From: Serratia nematodiphila DZ0503SBS1
Lineage (GTDB): Bacteria; Pseudomonadota; Gammaproteobacteria; Enterobacterales; Enterobacteriaceae
Assembly: GCF_000738675.1 (NCBI RefSeq)
Contig: NZ_JPUX01000001.1
Coordinates: forward strand, 3,224,001 to 3,288,000
DNA length: 64,000 nt
Direction of reading: 5' to 3'
Positions within the stretch are counted from its first letter, which is position 1; each line of letters opens with the position of its first letter. Shown here piece by piece: positions 19,039 through 26,829 of the stretch. The notes beneath the pieces are model-generated. The model worked only from the letters and a program-made list of their open reading frames with translations, had not been told where the DNA came from and searched no databases. The position numbers and the translations under genes are program-made.

Positions 19039-19141
19039 CGGCGTTTCCGGTGGTGGGCGTGGTGGCTTAATGTTACTACAGAACGTGCGCCGATGCGGCC
19101 GGTGCGCACATGAAATCCTTTTAAAGCGCCTCGTTCAGGTT

Positions 19142-19336
19142 ATGATGCTCGTGATACTCTTGTCAGGTTGGTCGCTATCGGTGAGAACGCTTATCTTTAT
19201 TCTGTGCATGGCCGGCTACTTGCTGTTGCTGGGCTACCTTAGCATGTTCGTCACGGACAAGATCTGTGAGAAGGCGGGTAACTACACCAAAATATGCCGC
19301 GTCGTAGACATTTCCGAACCTCATATTCCCAAATAG
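19142..19336 (+). CDS. Possible 64-residue membrane protein
   Basis: The frame from ATG 19142 encodes a hydrophobic protein with two membrane segments (MMLVILLSGWSLSVRTLIFI, then CMAGYLLLLGYLSMFV) and a polar tail ending EPHIPK. The open frame extends upstream to 18983, but that part lies antisense to the exonuclease gene and lacks coding character. No clear ribosome site is visible. It ends 8 bp before the stop of the convergent membrane-protein gene. Not recognised. Confidence 0.35.
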   Translation: MMLVILLSGWSLSVRTLIFILCMAGYLLLLGYLSMFVTDKICEKAGNYTKICRVVDISEPHIPK

Positions 19337-19344
19337 CCCCCAGT

Positions 19345-19827
19345 TTATCCCAGATAGTCGGTGGTAATCAGCGGCGTCAGGATGGCAGCCAGCGCCGTGA
19401 GCGCCCCCCATTGCCGCCAGCCCAGCCGCGCCAGCCAGTCATGCCGCTGCGGCGGCGTGGACAGTTGCCCGACGGCTACGGCGCCGGTCAGCAGCAGCGT
19501 CAGAATCAGCAGCACCAGGCAACGGCTCACCAACGTGAACTCAACATGCAGCACATTGGCGTAATACAGGCGCATCAGAATAAAATAGCTCAGCAAGATC
19601 CAGGCGAAAACGACGTTCTTCTTGAGCACCTGCTGCAGCATCAACGCGAGAAACAGGCTGTGAAACAGCGACAGCAGCGGGGCCTCGATCGGGTGCCGAA
19701 CGCAGACGTTGTAGACCGCCATATAAATGTTGAAAACCAGCAGGATATAGATCACATAAATATACCAGCCGTAGATGACCTTGAGCTTTTTCGGGGTCGG
19801 CGGCAGGGAGAGTGCGTCCGGTTTCAT
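19345..19827 (-). CDS. Hypothetical integral membrane protein
   Basis: A 160-residue protein with about four transmembrane helices: KVIYGWYIYVIYILLVFNIY, LLSLFHSLFLALMLQQVL, FAWILLSYFILMRLYYA and LVLLILTLLLTGAVAVG, with a fifth weak segment near the end. The start at 19827 is supported by AGGAGGCATTAATG; the frame continues upstream without a better start. I do not recognise a family. It lies in a pocket of small membrane proteins not found at this point in E. coli. Confidence 0.68.
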   Translation of the reverse strand: MKPDALSLPPTPKKLKVIYGWYIYVIYILLVFNIYMAVYNVCVRHPIEAPLLSLFHSLFLALMLQQVLKKNVVFAWILLSYFILMRLYYANVLHVEFTLVSRCLVLLILTLLLTGAVAVGQLSTPPQRHDWLARLGWRQWGALTALAAILTPLITTDYLG

Positions 19828-20052
19828 TAATGCCTCCTGATGATGCCATGTAAACGCTGTGCTTGAAGACGGCGCGGCGACATCGTAATTTAAAATCCAC
19901 AGGGTATATATCACCCGAGCGCTAAATGACAATTAAACGCGGGATCGGCTTTATTTCCGCGTTGGCCTGGAACTCTTTTGCGCCCGCGGGGTCGATTGGC
20001 GTACGAATGCCTGGCGGTTTTTGCATTATGATGACAGATATAATTTATTGAT

Positions 20053-20346
20053 ATGAAAGATTATAAAAACACTTCGGGCACAAAAATTCTGCTGCTGTTC
20101 AGCCTGGCGTTTTATACGCTATTGCCACCGTTGCTGACGGCGGTCGTGTTCAACCGTTTCAATCTTAATCCGTTCGCGATCGTCAAATTTTTTCACTTCA
20201 ACCCGTTTTTGGCCGATCGGGGCATACCCGGCTATCAGACTTTCTTCTACTTGCTGATGCTATGGTTGGGGTTGAACGCTTTGCTCTGGCTGCTGGTGTG
20301 GGGGGCGGGGCGATTGTATCAACGCTGGCGATCGCCGCGCGGCTGA
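20053..20346 (+). CDS. Hypothetical small membrane protein
   Basis: A 97-residue protein with two membrane segments (ILLLFSLAFYTLLPPLLTAVVF and FFYLLMLWLGLNALLWLLVWGA) and a basic C-terminus (RLYQRWRSPRG). The loop is rich in Phe, Asn and Pro. Its ribosome site is weak. It is divergent from the 160-residue membrane protein, separated by about 225 bp with A/T-rich promoter-like sequence. Family not recognised. Confidence 0.6.
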   Translation: MKDYKNTSGTKILLLFSLAFYTLLPPLLTAVVFNRFNLNPFAIVKFFHFNPFLADRGIPGYQTFFYLLMLWLGLNALLWLLVWGAGRLYQRWRSPRG

Positions 20347-20383
20347 TAGTTTCTCAAAGGGGAAAGTTGCCTGGGGAAATGAC

Positions 20384-20412
20384 TTTGCATTCAATAATGA
20401 GACGTATTATCA
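20384..20412 (+). promoter_or_regulatory. Promoter with Fur box for the RyhB RNA
   Basis: TTTGCA (20384-20389) and TATTAT (20405-20410) form a sigma-70-like promoter. The -10 lies inside ATAATGAGACGTATTATCA (20394-20412), whose right half ATTATCA matches the Fur 7-1-7 box exactly and whose left half matches partly. This overlap of Fur box and -10 is as in E. coli ryhB. Confidence 0.65.
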
Positions 20413-20415
20413 TTT

Positions 20416-20526
20416 TATTCGCCGGTGAGGGGAAAAGGGTTGTCTCCTTCTGTGCCCCCCGATCCGGCACGACATTGCTCACATTGCTTCCCGTTTTCAT
20501 GCCAGCCTTGCGCTGGCACTTTTTTA
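20416..20526 (+). ncRNA. ryhB: RyhB iron-responsive small RNA
   Basis: The segment GCACGACATTGCTCACATTG followed by CTTCC (20468-20491) is the conserved core with which RyhB pairs to mRNAs of iron-using proteins. It is followed by a rho-independent terminator (TGCCAGC / GCTGGCA stem, T-run to 20525), as in the E. coli RNA. A promoter overlapping a Fur box lies just upstream, so it should be made when iron is scarce. The 5' end is estimated from the -10. The location, in the yea region rather than beside yhhX, resembles the second RyhB copy of Salmonella. A 94-codon frame overlapping it is not a gene. Confidence 0.88.
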
Positions 20527-20610
20527 TCCCACGCCAAAAACCATGACGCCGGTGGTCAGCCTCTTTTCATTAATATGACTGTTTAAAAGCCAGCGCGCGG
20601 CATTGGGGCG

Positions 20611-20787
20611 TTAGAACAGCGAAAACAGCAACACCACCGGCAGGCTCAACGGCCAGGTTAACCCGATGGTCAGTGCGCTGATACAGCGAATTTTGACGGT
20701 GTCCCGGCTAACCAGGTAGGTGAAAACCATAGAAACTAACAGACCAATAAAATAACAGTATTGCGTTGCAACCCACAGCGGCGACAT
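20611..20787 (-). CDS. GhoT/OrtT family small membrane toxin
   Basis: A 58-codon gene on the minus strand starting MSPLWVATQYCYFIGLLVSM. The C-terminal half (CISALTIGLTWPLSLPVVLL then FSLF) matches the hallmark of GhoT and OrtT, which end in LSAFLVG-TWPMS-PVALLFSLF. These are inner-membrane proteins that lower membrane potential and ATP, giving a ghost-cell or tolerant state. GhoT is restrained by the endoribonuclease antitoxin GhoS; OrtT is an orphan. I see no GhoS-like gene beside this one, so it is probably OrtT-like. It has two hydrophobic segments and GGGATCGGG upstream as a possible ribosome site. It converges on ryhB with about 85 bp between. Confidence 0.8.
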   Translation of the reverse strand: MSPLWVATQYCYFIGLLVSMVFTYLVSRDTVKIRCISALTIGLTWPLSLPVVLLFSLF

Positions 20788-21218
20788 GAAACCCGATCCC
20801 AGTTGTATTTTTACGCGCGAATTCTAGGAGCTTGGCGGGTGATAATCAATGACCAAAGGCCCTTTATTCAAACCTTTATCCATAAGTATGCATAATTTAT
20901 TTCTATAAAGAACGTAGGGTTATTAGCGGCTTTATGTTTATTGCCAAAAGAAATCAACAGCATAGTTACCGGTAACATCTTGCGTCAGGCAAGCCATCCT
21001 TCTGGAGTGAACTCCGCTGAGCAGTTAAAGAGTCGGTGAAGGGGGAAACGCGGTGGGGTTATGACTCATAAAAATTAATGATGTATTTGCGGACGGCAAG
21101 GCTAAGGTGAGGTGGCGTCGGGTTTGGCGGTACGTGAACCCTTCAGGCGCCGGTTTTAGCGCATCGGTCGCGATGCGCCGCTTGCCCGCCAGGGAGGGGG
21201 ATGGTTGTCGTTACGGGT
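20788..21218. other. Intergenic region, no gene seen
   Basis: It holds the promoter region of the GhoT/OrtT-type gene near 20800-20900 (AT-rich on the minus strand), a 12-bp perfect palindrome GTTACCGGTAAC at 20965-20976, and a hairpin GCGCATCG / CGATGCGC with a tetraloop at 21159-21178. I could not support a coding sequence or RNA gene here. Confidence 0.45.
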
Positions 21219-21308
21219 TTAATGAATGTTAAGACCGTAGACGAACAGCCACGAAAACAGCAGCGCCAGCAGGCATGCCATAAAAACGATGGAGATCATT
21301 TCCTTCAC
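21219..21308 (-). CDS. Possible 29-residue single-pass membrane peptide
   Basis: A GTG at 21308, with AAGGA eight bases upstream, opens a frame whose residues run (M)KEMISIVFMACLLALLF then SWLFVYGLNIH. An ATG three codons in (21299) is the alternative start. It has a short charged N-terminus, one hydrophobic helix and a short polar end. Not recognised; supported only by the ribosome site and the typical small-protein pattern. Confidence 0.38.
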   Translation of the reverse strand: MKEMISIVFMACLLALLFSWLFVYGLNIH

Positions 21309-21613
21309 AACTTCATTCCTTTTCCCGGTGAGCCAAATTTACTTCTCTTTGTTTTTGCGCGAAATTTTAGATCGGTATGGGTAAAAATCCTAGTTTTAAT
21401 CCTGTTTTTTCCCGGCCTTGCGGCGTAAGCCGCTTCGATAAGCCGTGGCGGCGGTGGGAAATCGGGGACGTTAACTCGTCGTAGCTATTGCTGAACGCCA
21501 TGAGGCTGACTATATAAAAGGGGGACTGCGTGGCGTCGAAGGCAGCCAGGCTCGCCCCTTGCGGGGCCGTTCATCTGCCTGCGGCGCTTTCCTATGAGAT
21601 GAAGGAGTCGGCA

Positions 21614-22303
21614 ATGAGCACAAAACCAACTATCGTGCTGGTACACGGATTCTGGGGCGGCGCCGCGCACTGGAGTAAGGTCATCATCGAGTTGTCGCGC
21701 AGGGGATATACGGCGATTCATGCGGTGGAAATGCCGTTGACGTCGCTGGCTGAGGATGCGGAACGTACGCGTAAGATGGTCGCGCAGCAAGCGGGACCGG
21801 TATTGTTGGTCGGGCACTCTTACGGCGGTGCCGTGATCACGGAAATGGGCAACCAGCCTAACGTGGTTGGCCTGGTCTACATCGCCGCGTTTGCGCCGGA
21901 TGCCGGTGAAAGTGCCGGCGGTATTACGCAAGCGCATCCTCCTGCGGCAGTCGAGAATCTGGCCCCGGACAGCGACGGTTATCTGTGGATTAAAACCGAC
22001 AAGTTTCACGAAAGCTTTTGCCAGGATCTGACCGCCGACGAGGCATTGGTGATGGCGGTGGCGCAGAAGGCCCCGCTGGCCGATACCTTTGGCAACACCA
22101 TCGGCGAGCCCGCCTGGAAACATAAGCCGTCATGGTATCAACTTTCCAGCGACGATCGAATGATAGCGCCGGAGAATCAGCGGCGCATGGCGCAGCGGCT
22201 GCAGGCCAAGAAAGTGATGGTGCTGAATGCCAGCCATGCCTCGCTGGTTTCCCATGCCGATGAGGTGGCGGGTTTGATTGACGAAGCGGCAGGTTTGAAA
22301 TAA
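21614..22303 (+). CDS. Alpha/beta fold hydrolase
   Basis: A 229-residue esterase-like protein of unknown substrate. The oxyanion segment is VLVHGFWGGAAHW (residues 8-20), the nucleophile elbow is VGHSYGG with Ser69, a likely acid lies in LSSDDRMIAPE, and the catalytic His is in NASHASLVSHADEV near the C-terminus. The start at 21614 follows GAAGGAG; the open frame begins 28 codons earlier but that part is not conserved-looking. No signal peptide, so cytoplasmic. No operon partner. Confidence 0.82.
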   Translation: MSTKPTIVLVHGFWGGAAHWSKVIIELSRRGYTAIHAVEMPLTSLAEDAERTRKMVAQQAGPVLLVGHSYGGAVITEMGNQPNVVGLVYIAAFAPDAGESAGGITQAHPPAAVENLAPDSDGYLWIKTDKFHESFCQDLTADEALVMAVAQKAPLADTFGNTIGEPAWKHKPSWYQLSSDDRMIAPENQRRMAQRLQAKKVMVLNASHASLVSHADEVAGLIDEAAGLK

Positions 22304-22415
22304 AGCAGGGGCAGGAAGGCTCGACATTCTGCGGCAGATTATCCCTTCGCTGCCTATTACGCCGGACGAAAGCGCCGGCGTAATAGGCGCTAATTAGGGA
22401 TAAGCGCTGATATCG

Positions 22416-22478
22416 TTATAACAGCATCATCAACACGACGGCGGCGGTAATAATGGCGTAGAGGTCTGCCTTACGCAT
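22416..22478 (-). CDS. Possible 20-residue hydrophobic peptide downstream of the YmgB-like gene
   Basis: Frame MRKADLYAIITAAVVLMMLL, starting 6 bp after the YmgB/AriR-like stop, with TAAGG a few bases upstream. Position and a single hydrophobic helix suggest a translationally coupled membrane peptide, but the ORF is so short that chance is a real alternative. Confidence 0.3.
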   Translation of the reverse strand: MRKADLYAIITAAVVLMMLL

Positions 22479-22484
22479 ATTGCC

Positions 22485-22715
22485 TTAGCGCCCGTTAACG
22501 CCGATCATTTCTATTGCCGCGCGATGCAGCCGCTGAAAATAGTCATCGGGCTGCTTTTCTATCTCCTGGATAAGGCTGGCGAGCAGGTTCTGTTTGGTTA
22601 TCGGCTTGTTGGCGGTCAACACCAGCAGCACGTTTTTGCCGAGCAGGCAACATATTTGCTTATGGTATTCATCAACATCGTGCTTGTTGAGGCCATAGAG
22701 GGTGTAGTCGATCAT
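22485..22715 (-). CDS. YmgB/AriR-like small regulator
   Basis: A 76-residue helical protein. The segment LGKNVLLVLTANKPITKQNL then LASLIQEIEKQPDDYF aligns well, as I recall it, with the YmgB/AriR family, small proteins connected to biofilm formation and acid resistance in E. coli (pattern LGxxVxxL...ITKxNLLxSLIxxIE). It starts with ATG and an AGGT ribosome site. A GC-rich hairpin lies in its leader. Identification is from pattern memory, so moderate. Confidence 0.58.
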   Translation of the reverse strand: MIDYTLYGLNKHDVDEYHKQICCLLGKNVLLVLTANKPITKQNLLASLIQEIEKQPDDYFQRLHRAAIEMIGVNGR

Positions 22716-22741
22716 GATGTCTAACCTGCTGACAGGTAAAT

Positions 22742-22757
22742 GCCCGCCGCAGCGGGC
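22742..22757 (-). promoter_or_regulatory. Hairpin in the leader of the YmgB/AriR-like gene
   Basis: GCCCGC / GCGGGC stem with a 4-nt loop, 27 bp upstream of the ATG. It is not followed by T residues and may affect translation or mRNA stability. Confidence 0.4.
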
Positions 22758-22993
22758 TGAGAAGCCATAGAAAAATAAAATGATGCAAATTTCGCTTAGG
22801 AAGAGACTTAAGCGATGGGGTAACGATAACTGAATGGGAATATTCCTATCAAGCCGTGCGGGGGTAGCGGCGGATGTTTAGGAATAACCTCAGAAGAACA
22901 AATAATAGAGAGAACCGTTCTGGGGAATCTGACTTATTATTGTTGTTGCCATTGTTTAAAAAATAAACATGGGTTTTGCAAATGTATAATGCG
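22758..22993. other. Intergenic region, promoters only
   Basis: AT-rich, with A/T tracts such as AATAAACATG near 22965 and a -10-like TATAAT at 22985-22990. It probably carries the promoter of the YmgB/AriR-like gene. No gene is supported. Confidence 0.4.
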
Positions 22994-23029
22994 AAAAAGA
23001 AACAGCCGGAAAACGGTGCTTTCCGGCTG
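22994..23029 (-). terminator. Rho-independent terminator of yeaG-yeaH
   Basis: On the minus strand CAGCCGGAAA / TTTCCGGCTG, a perfect 10-bp stem with a 7-nt loop, is followed by a T-rich tail, 24 bp after the yeaH stop. Confidence 0.85.
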
Positions 23030-23052
23030 TGGTGACATTCACGCGGCGTTAT

Positions 23053-24321
23053 TCACACGGTCTGTTTACGGAACAGTTCGCGGAATACCGGATAGATATC
23101 GTCCGGTTCGCGGATATGCTGCATGGCGAAGTTGTCGAATTTCGCCTGCAGATCCTCGTATTCGCGCCACAGCGTTTGGTGAGCGCGGCGAGTGATTTCT
23201 ATGTAGCTGTAATAACGCACCATCGGCAGGATCTTTTTCGCCAACAGCTCATGACACAGCGGTGAATCGTCGGCCCAGTTGTCGCCGTCCGACGCTTGCG
23301 CGGCATAGATATTCCATTGCGCCGGGTCATAACGCTCTTCGACTACGTCATTCATTAACTTCAGCGCGCTGGAAACGATGGTGCCACCGGTTTCCTGCGA
23401 ATAGAAGAACTCCTGTTCGTCCACCTCTTTCGCCTGGGTGTGATGGCGAATGTAGACCACCTCGACGTTTTTATAGGTTCGGCTCAGGAACAAATAGAGC
23501 AGAATGTAAAAACGCTTGGCCATGTCTTTGGTCGCCTGGTCCATCGAGCCGGACACGTCCATCAGGCAGAACATCACCGCCTGGCTGGAGGGCTCCGGCC
23601 GGCGCTCATAGTTTTTGTAGCGCAGGTCGAAGGTATCGATAAACGGCACGCTTTCGATTTTCTTGCGCAGTTCGGCAATTTCCTTGCGCAGCCGCTCCTC
23701 TTCCAGCAATTGCACCGGCTCGGTATTTTCCAACTGGGTCAGCGCATCTTCCAGCTCGTGCAACGCGCGTCTTTTACCGGCGGTCATGGCGGTTCGTCGC
23801 GCCAGCGAATTCTGCAGCGAACGCACGACGCTGATGTTGGCCGGCACGCCATTGGCGGTATAGCCGGCACGATGGGTTTTGAACTCGGTCAACTGCTTGT
23901 ACTGATTCTTTTTCAGATTGGGCAGGGCGAGATCCTCGAACAAAAGATCGAGGTACTCGTCTTTGGAGATCTGGAAGACGAATTCATCCTGGCCTTCACC
24001 GTCCTGGCTGGCGTTGCCCTGGCCGCCGCCACCGCCTGCGCCGCCCTGAGGCCGCTCAACGCGATCGTTCTGCACGAAGTGGTCATTGCCTGGGTGAACG
24101 CGATGGCGTGTGCCGCCGCGCCCCTGATGAAACATCGGTTCGTTGATATCGTCAGTGGGGATGGAGACCGATTCCCCGCTGTCTACGTCGGTGACCGAAC
24201 GCTTGTTGATGGCTTCGGCAATCGACTGTTTGATTTGCGACTTGTAACGGCGCAAGAAGCGCTGGCGGTTCACCATGCTCTTGTTTTTGCCGTTCAGCCG
24301 TCGGTCAATGAAATAGGCCAT
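23053..24321 (-). CDS. yeaH: YeaH/YhbH family protein (UPF0229, DUF444)
   Basis: Partner of the kinase YeaG in a widespread stress and starvation module; its molecular role is unknown. It has a VWA-like metal site DVSGSM (in [12 protein letters not shown]) and a Gly/Gln-rich low-complexity stretch ([14 protein letters not shown], about residues 93-106). The start [14 protein letters not shown] at 24321 matches E. coli; the open frame runs 28 codons further without support. It is 422 residues, on the minus strand about 130 bp after yeaG and probably cotranscribed. Confidence 0.94.
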   Translation of the reverse strand: MAYFIDRRLNGKNKSMVNRQRFLRRYKSQIKQSIAEAINKRSVTDVDSGESVSIPTDDINEPMFHQGRGGTRHRVHPGNDHFVQNDRVERPQGGAGGGGGQGNASQDGEGQDEFVFQISKDEYLDLLFEDLALPNLKKNQYKQLTEFKTHRAGYTANGVPANISVVRSLQNSLARRTAMTAGKRRALHELEDALTQLENTEPVQLLEEERLRKEIAELRKKIESVPFIDTFDLRYKNYERRPEPSSQAVMFCLMDVSGSMDQATKDMAKRFYILLYLFLSRTYKNVEVVYIRHHTQAKEVDEQEFFYSQETGGTIVSSALKLMNDVVEERYDPAQWNIYAAQASDGDNWADDSPLCHELLAKKILPMVRYYSYIEITRRAHQTLWREYEDLQAKFDNFAMQHIREPDDIYPVFRELFRKQTV

Positions 24322-24453
24322 ACTTCCCCCAAACGACGTTGCCAACTCTTCATGTCCCGGTCGCGACAGCGCAATGTGTAAGCCCCTCCTTGGGCTGCGC
24401 TGCAACGTCCATGACTGTGGACATGGCCCTGATAATGCCGCTTACCTGAGGCG

Positions 24454-26388
24454 TTATGAGGATTTTCTGACCCGCAGATACCATTCACACAACAGGCGCA
24501 CCTGCTTGCGGGTATAGCCTTTCTCCATCATGCGGTCGACGAAGTCGTCGTGTTTTTTCTGCTCGTCTGTCGAGGTTTTGGCGTTAAATGAAATCACCGG
24601 CAACAGCTCTTCGGTATTGGAGAACATTTTCTTCTCGATCACGGTGCGCAGCTTCTCGTAGCTGGTCCAGTTCGGATTGCGGCCGTTGTTGTTGGCGCGG
24701 GCGCGCAGCACGAAGTTCACGATTTCGTTGCGGAAATCTTTCGGGTTGCTGATACCGGCCGGTTTTTCAATTTTCTCCAGTTCGGCGTTCAAAGACTCGC
24801 GGTCGAACAGCTGACCGGTGTCGGGGTCGCGATACTCCTGATCCTGGATCCAGAAGTCCGCGTAGGTCACGTAACGGTCAAAAATGTTCTGTCCGTATTC
24901 CGAGTAGGATTCCAGATAGGCGGTCTGGATCTCTTTGCCGATAAACTCGGCGTATTTCGGGATCAGATAGCCTTTCAGATGTTCGAGGTATTTCTCGGCC
25001 AAATCCTGCGGGAACTGTTCGCGTTCGATCTGCTGCTCCAACACATAGAACAGGTGCACCGGGTTGGCTGCCACCTCGGCGTGATCGAAGTTGAATACCC
25101 GCGAGAGGATTTTAAAGGCGAAACGGGTGGAGAGGCCGTTCATGCCTTCGTCAACCCCGGCGTAGTCGCGGTACTCCTGATAGGACTTGGCTTTCGGATC
25201 GGTATCCTTGAGGCTTTCGCCGTCATACACGCGCATTTTCGAGTAAATGCTCGAGTTTTCCGGCTCTTTCAGCCGCGACAGCACGCTAAAGCGCGCCAGC
25301 GTTTCGAGGGTGCCCGGCGCGCAGGGCGCGTGAGTCAGCTCGCTGTGATCCAGCAGCTTGTCGTAAATCTTGATCTCTTCCGACACGCGCAGACAGTAAG
25401 GCACCTTGACGATGTACACGCGGTCGAGGAACGCTTCGTTGTTCTTGTTGTTACGGAAGGTCACCCACTCGGATTCATTGGAGTGCGCCAGAATAATGCC
25501 GTTGAACGGCAGGGCGGAGATGCCCTCGGTGCCGTTGTAGTTACCTTCCTGAGTCGCCGTCAGCAGCGGATGCAGCACTTTGATCGGCGCTTTGAACATC
25601 TCGACGAATTCCATAATCCCCTGGTTGGCGCGGCACAGTGCGCCGGAATAGCCGTAGGCGTCCGGATCGTTCTGCGCGTGGTTCTCCAGCTTACGGATGT
25701 CCACTTTACCGACCAGCGCCGAGATGTCCTGGTTGTTCTCATCGCCCGGTTCGGTTTTGGCGATGGCGATCTGCTCCAGGATGGAAGGGCGCACCTTCAC
25801 GACTTTAAACTTGGTGATATCGCCGCCGAACTCGTGCAGGCGCTTCGCCGCCCACGGCGACATGATGGTGCCGAGATAGCGACTTGGGATGTTGAACTCT
25901 TTTTCCAGGATTGAGGCATCTTCCTGAGGGTTGAACAGGCACAGCGGATGATCGTTGACCGGGCTGCGTTCGCCGTTGGCGCTGAGGGTGTAGATGGGCA
26001 CGCGCTGCATCAACGCTTTAAGGCGTTCTGCCAGTGAGGATTTACCGCCGCCTACCGGGCCCAGCAGGTAAAGGATCTGTTTCTTCTCTTCCAGGCCCTG
26101 CGCGGCGTGCTTCAGGTAAGAGACGATCTGTTCGATGGCCTCTTCCATGCCGTAGAATTCTTCGAAGGCCGGATAGCGTGCGATCACGCGGTTGGAGAAC
26201 AGGCGCGACAGGCGTGATTCTAGCGCAGTGTCGACCATCACAGGTTCACCGATAGCCATCAGCAGACGTTCGGCCGCGTTGGCATAGGCACTGCGATCTT
26301 GCCGGCAAATGGTAAGAAATTCCTGCAGTGTGAACTCTTCGTCCTTGGCAGCTTCGTAGCGCTGGCGATAGTGGTCAAATATGTTCAT
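24454..26388 (-). CDS. yeaG: PrkA family serine protein kinase
   Basis: Cytoplasmic serine kinase with an N-terminal AAA+ domain and a C-terminal kinase-like part, involved in adaptation to nitrogen starvation in E. coli. The Walker A motif is LGPVGGGKSSL near residue 110, with AAA sensor-like segments such as GIILAHSNESEW and LDRVYIVKVPYCLR. It is 644 residues, full length. First gene of yeaG-yeaH, behind a sigma-54-type promoter and divergent from mipA. Confidence 0.97.
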   Translation of the reverse strand: MNIFDHYRQRYEAAKDEEFTLQEFLTICRQDRSAYANAAERLLMAIGEPVMVDTALESRLSRLFSNRVIARYPAFEEFYGMEEAIEQIVSYLKHAAQGLEEKKQILYLLGPVGGGKSSLAERLKALMQRVPIYTLSANGERSPVNDHPLCLFNPQEDASILEKEFNIPSRYLGTIMSPWAAKRLHEFGGDITKFKVVKVRPSILEQIAIAKTEPGDENNQDISALVGKVDIRKLENHAQNDPDAYGYSGALCRANQGIMEFVEMFKAPIKVLHPLLTATQEGNYNGTEGISALPFNGIILAHSNESEWVTFRNNKNNEAFLDRVYIVKVPYCLRVSEEIKIYDKLLDHSELTHAPCAPGTLETLARFSVLSRLKEPENSSIYSKMRVYDGESLKDTDPKAKSYQEYRDYAGVDEGMNGLSTRFAFKILSRVFNFDHAEVAANPVHLFYVLEQQIEREQFPQDLAEKYLEHLKGYLIPKYAEFIGKEIQTAYLESYSEYGQNIFDRYVTYADFWIQDQEYRDPDTGQLFDRESLNAELEKIEKPAGISNPKDFRNEIVNFVLRARANNNGRNPNWTSYEKLRTVIEKKMFSNTEELLPVISFNAKTSTDEQKKHDDFVDRMMEKGYTRKQVRLLCEWYLRVRKSS

Positions 26389-26475
26389 GATGCCCGTCCT
26401 TTCGTTATTAGCACAGGTTAAAGAGAGCGTGTGATAGTGTTCTGGCTCCCGAAAGATGAGAATACGCCTGAGTAC

Positions 26476-26491
26476 AGCAACCCGTATGCCA
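26476..26491 (-). promoter_or_regulatory. Sigma-54 promoter of yeaG
   Basis: On the minus strand TGGCATACGGGTTGCT matches the sigma-54 consensus TGGCACG-N4-TTGCW, with GG and GC separated by exactly ten bases. It lies about 90 bp upstream of yeaG. E. coli yeaGH is known to depend on NtrC and sigma-54, which supports the call. Confidence 0.75.
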
Positions 26492-26829
26492 ACTTGGTGC
26501 GCTTATTATCGCGAGTTGCGCTGTATGCCACTGGGCCCAGGATAAATTCACCTTCTGATTTAAGCTTAGTTTGCTTGCCGGAAAATTTCCTGCCGTAGAA
26601 AAAGCTTTTTTTAAGTCATATCAATGACTCAGTTATTGCCGGGATAACCAAATGCCTTGTCTGGCGCGGCCTGCGGGATAAAACGTCATCGTTCCGCCAT
26701 GATTAATTCATAATTCCGCTATAAGTTATTCGATCTTGGTCGTTTTCCTTTGTAAAGATTAGGCGCGCAACTAAATTTTCACATAAACTATCGCGGTTAT
26801 TAACCCTGTAATTTATGGAAAAAGAACCA
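26492..26829. other. Intergenic region between yeaG and mipA
   Basis: AT-rich control region for the two divergent genes. The part upstream of the sigma-54 site should hold any activator sites for yeaG, but I could not identify an NtrC pair. No gene is seen. Confidence 0.45.

Noticed and set aside
20262..20546. 94-codon plus-strand ORF
   Set aside because: It overlaps the 97-residue gene and then runs through RyhB and its terminator.
21530..21613. N-terminal extension of the alpha/beta hydrolase
   Set aside because: The extra 28 residues do not resemble a signal peptide, and a better start with GAAGGAG lies at 21614.
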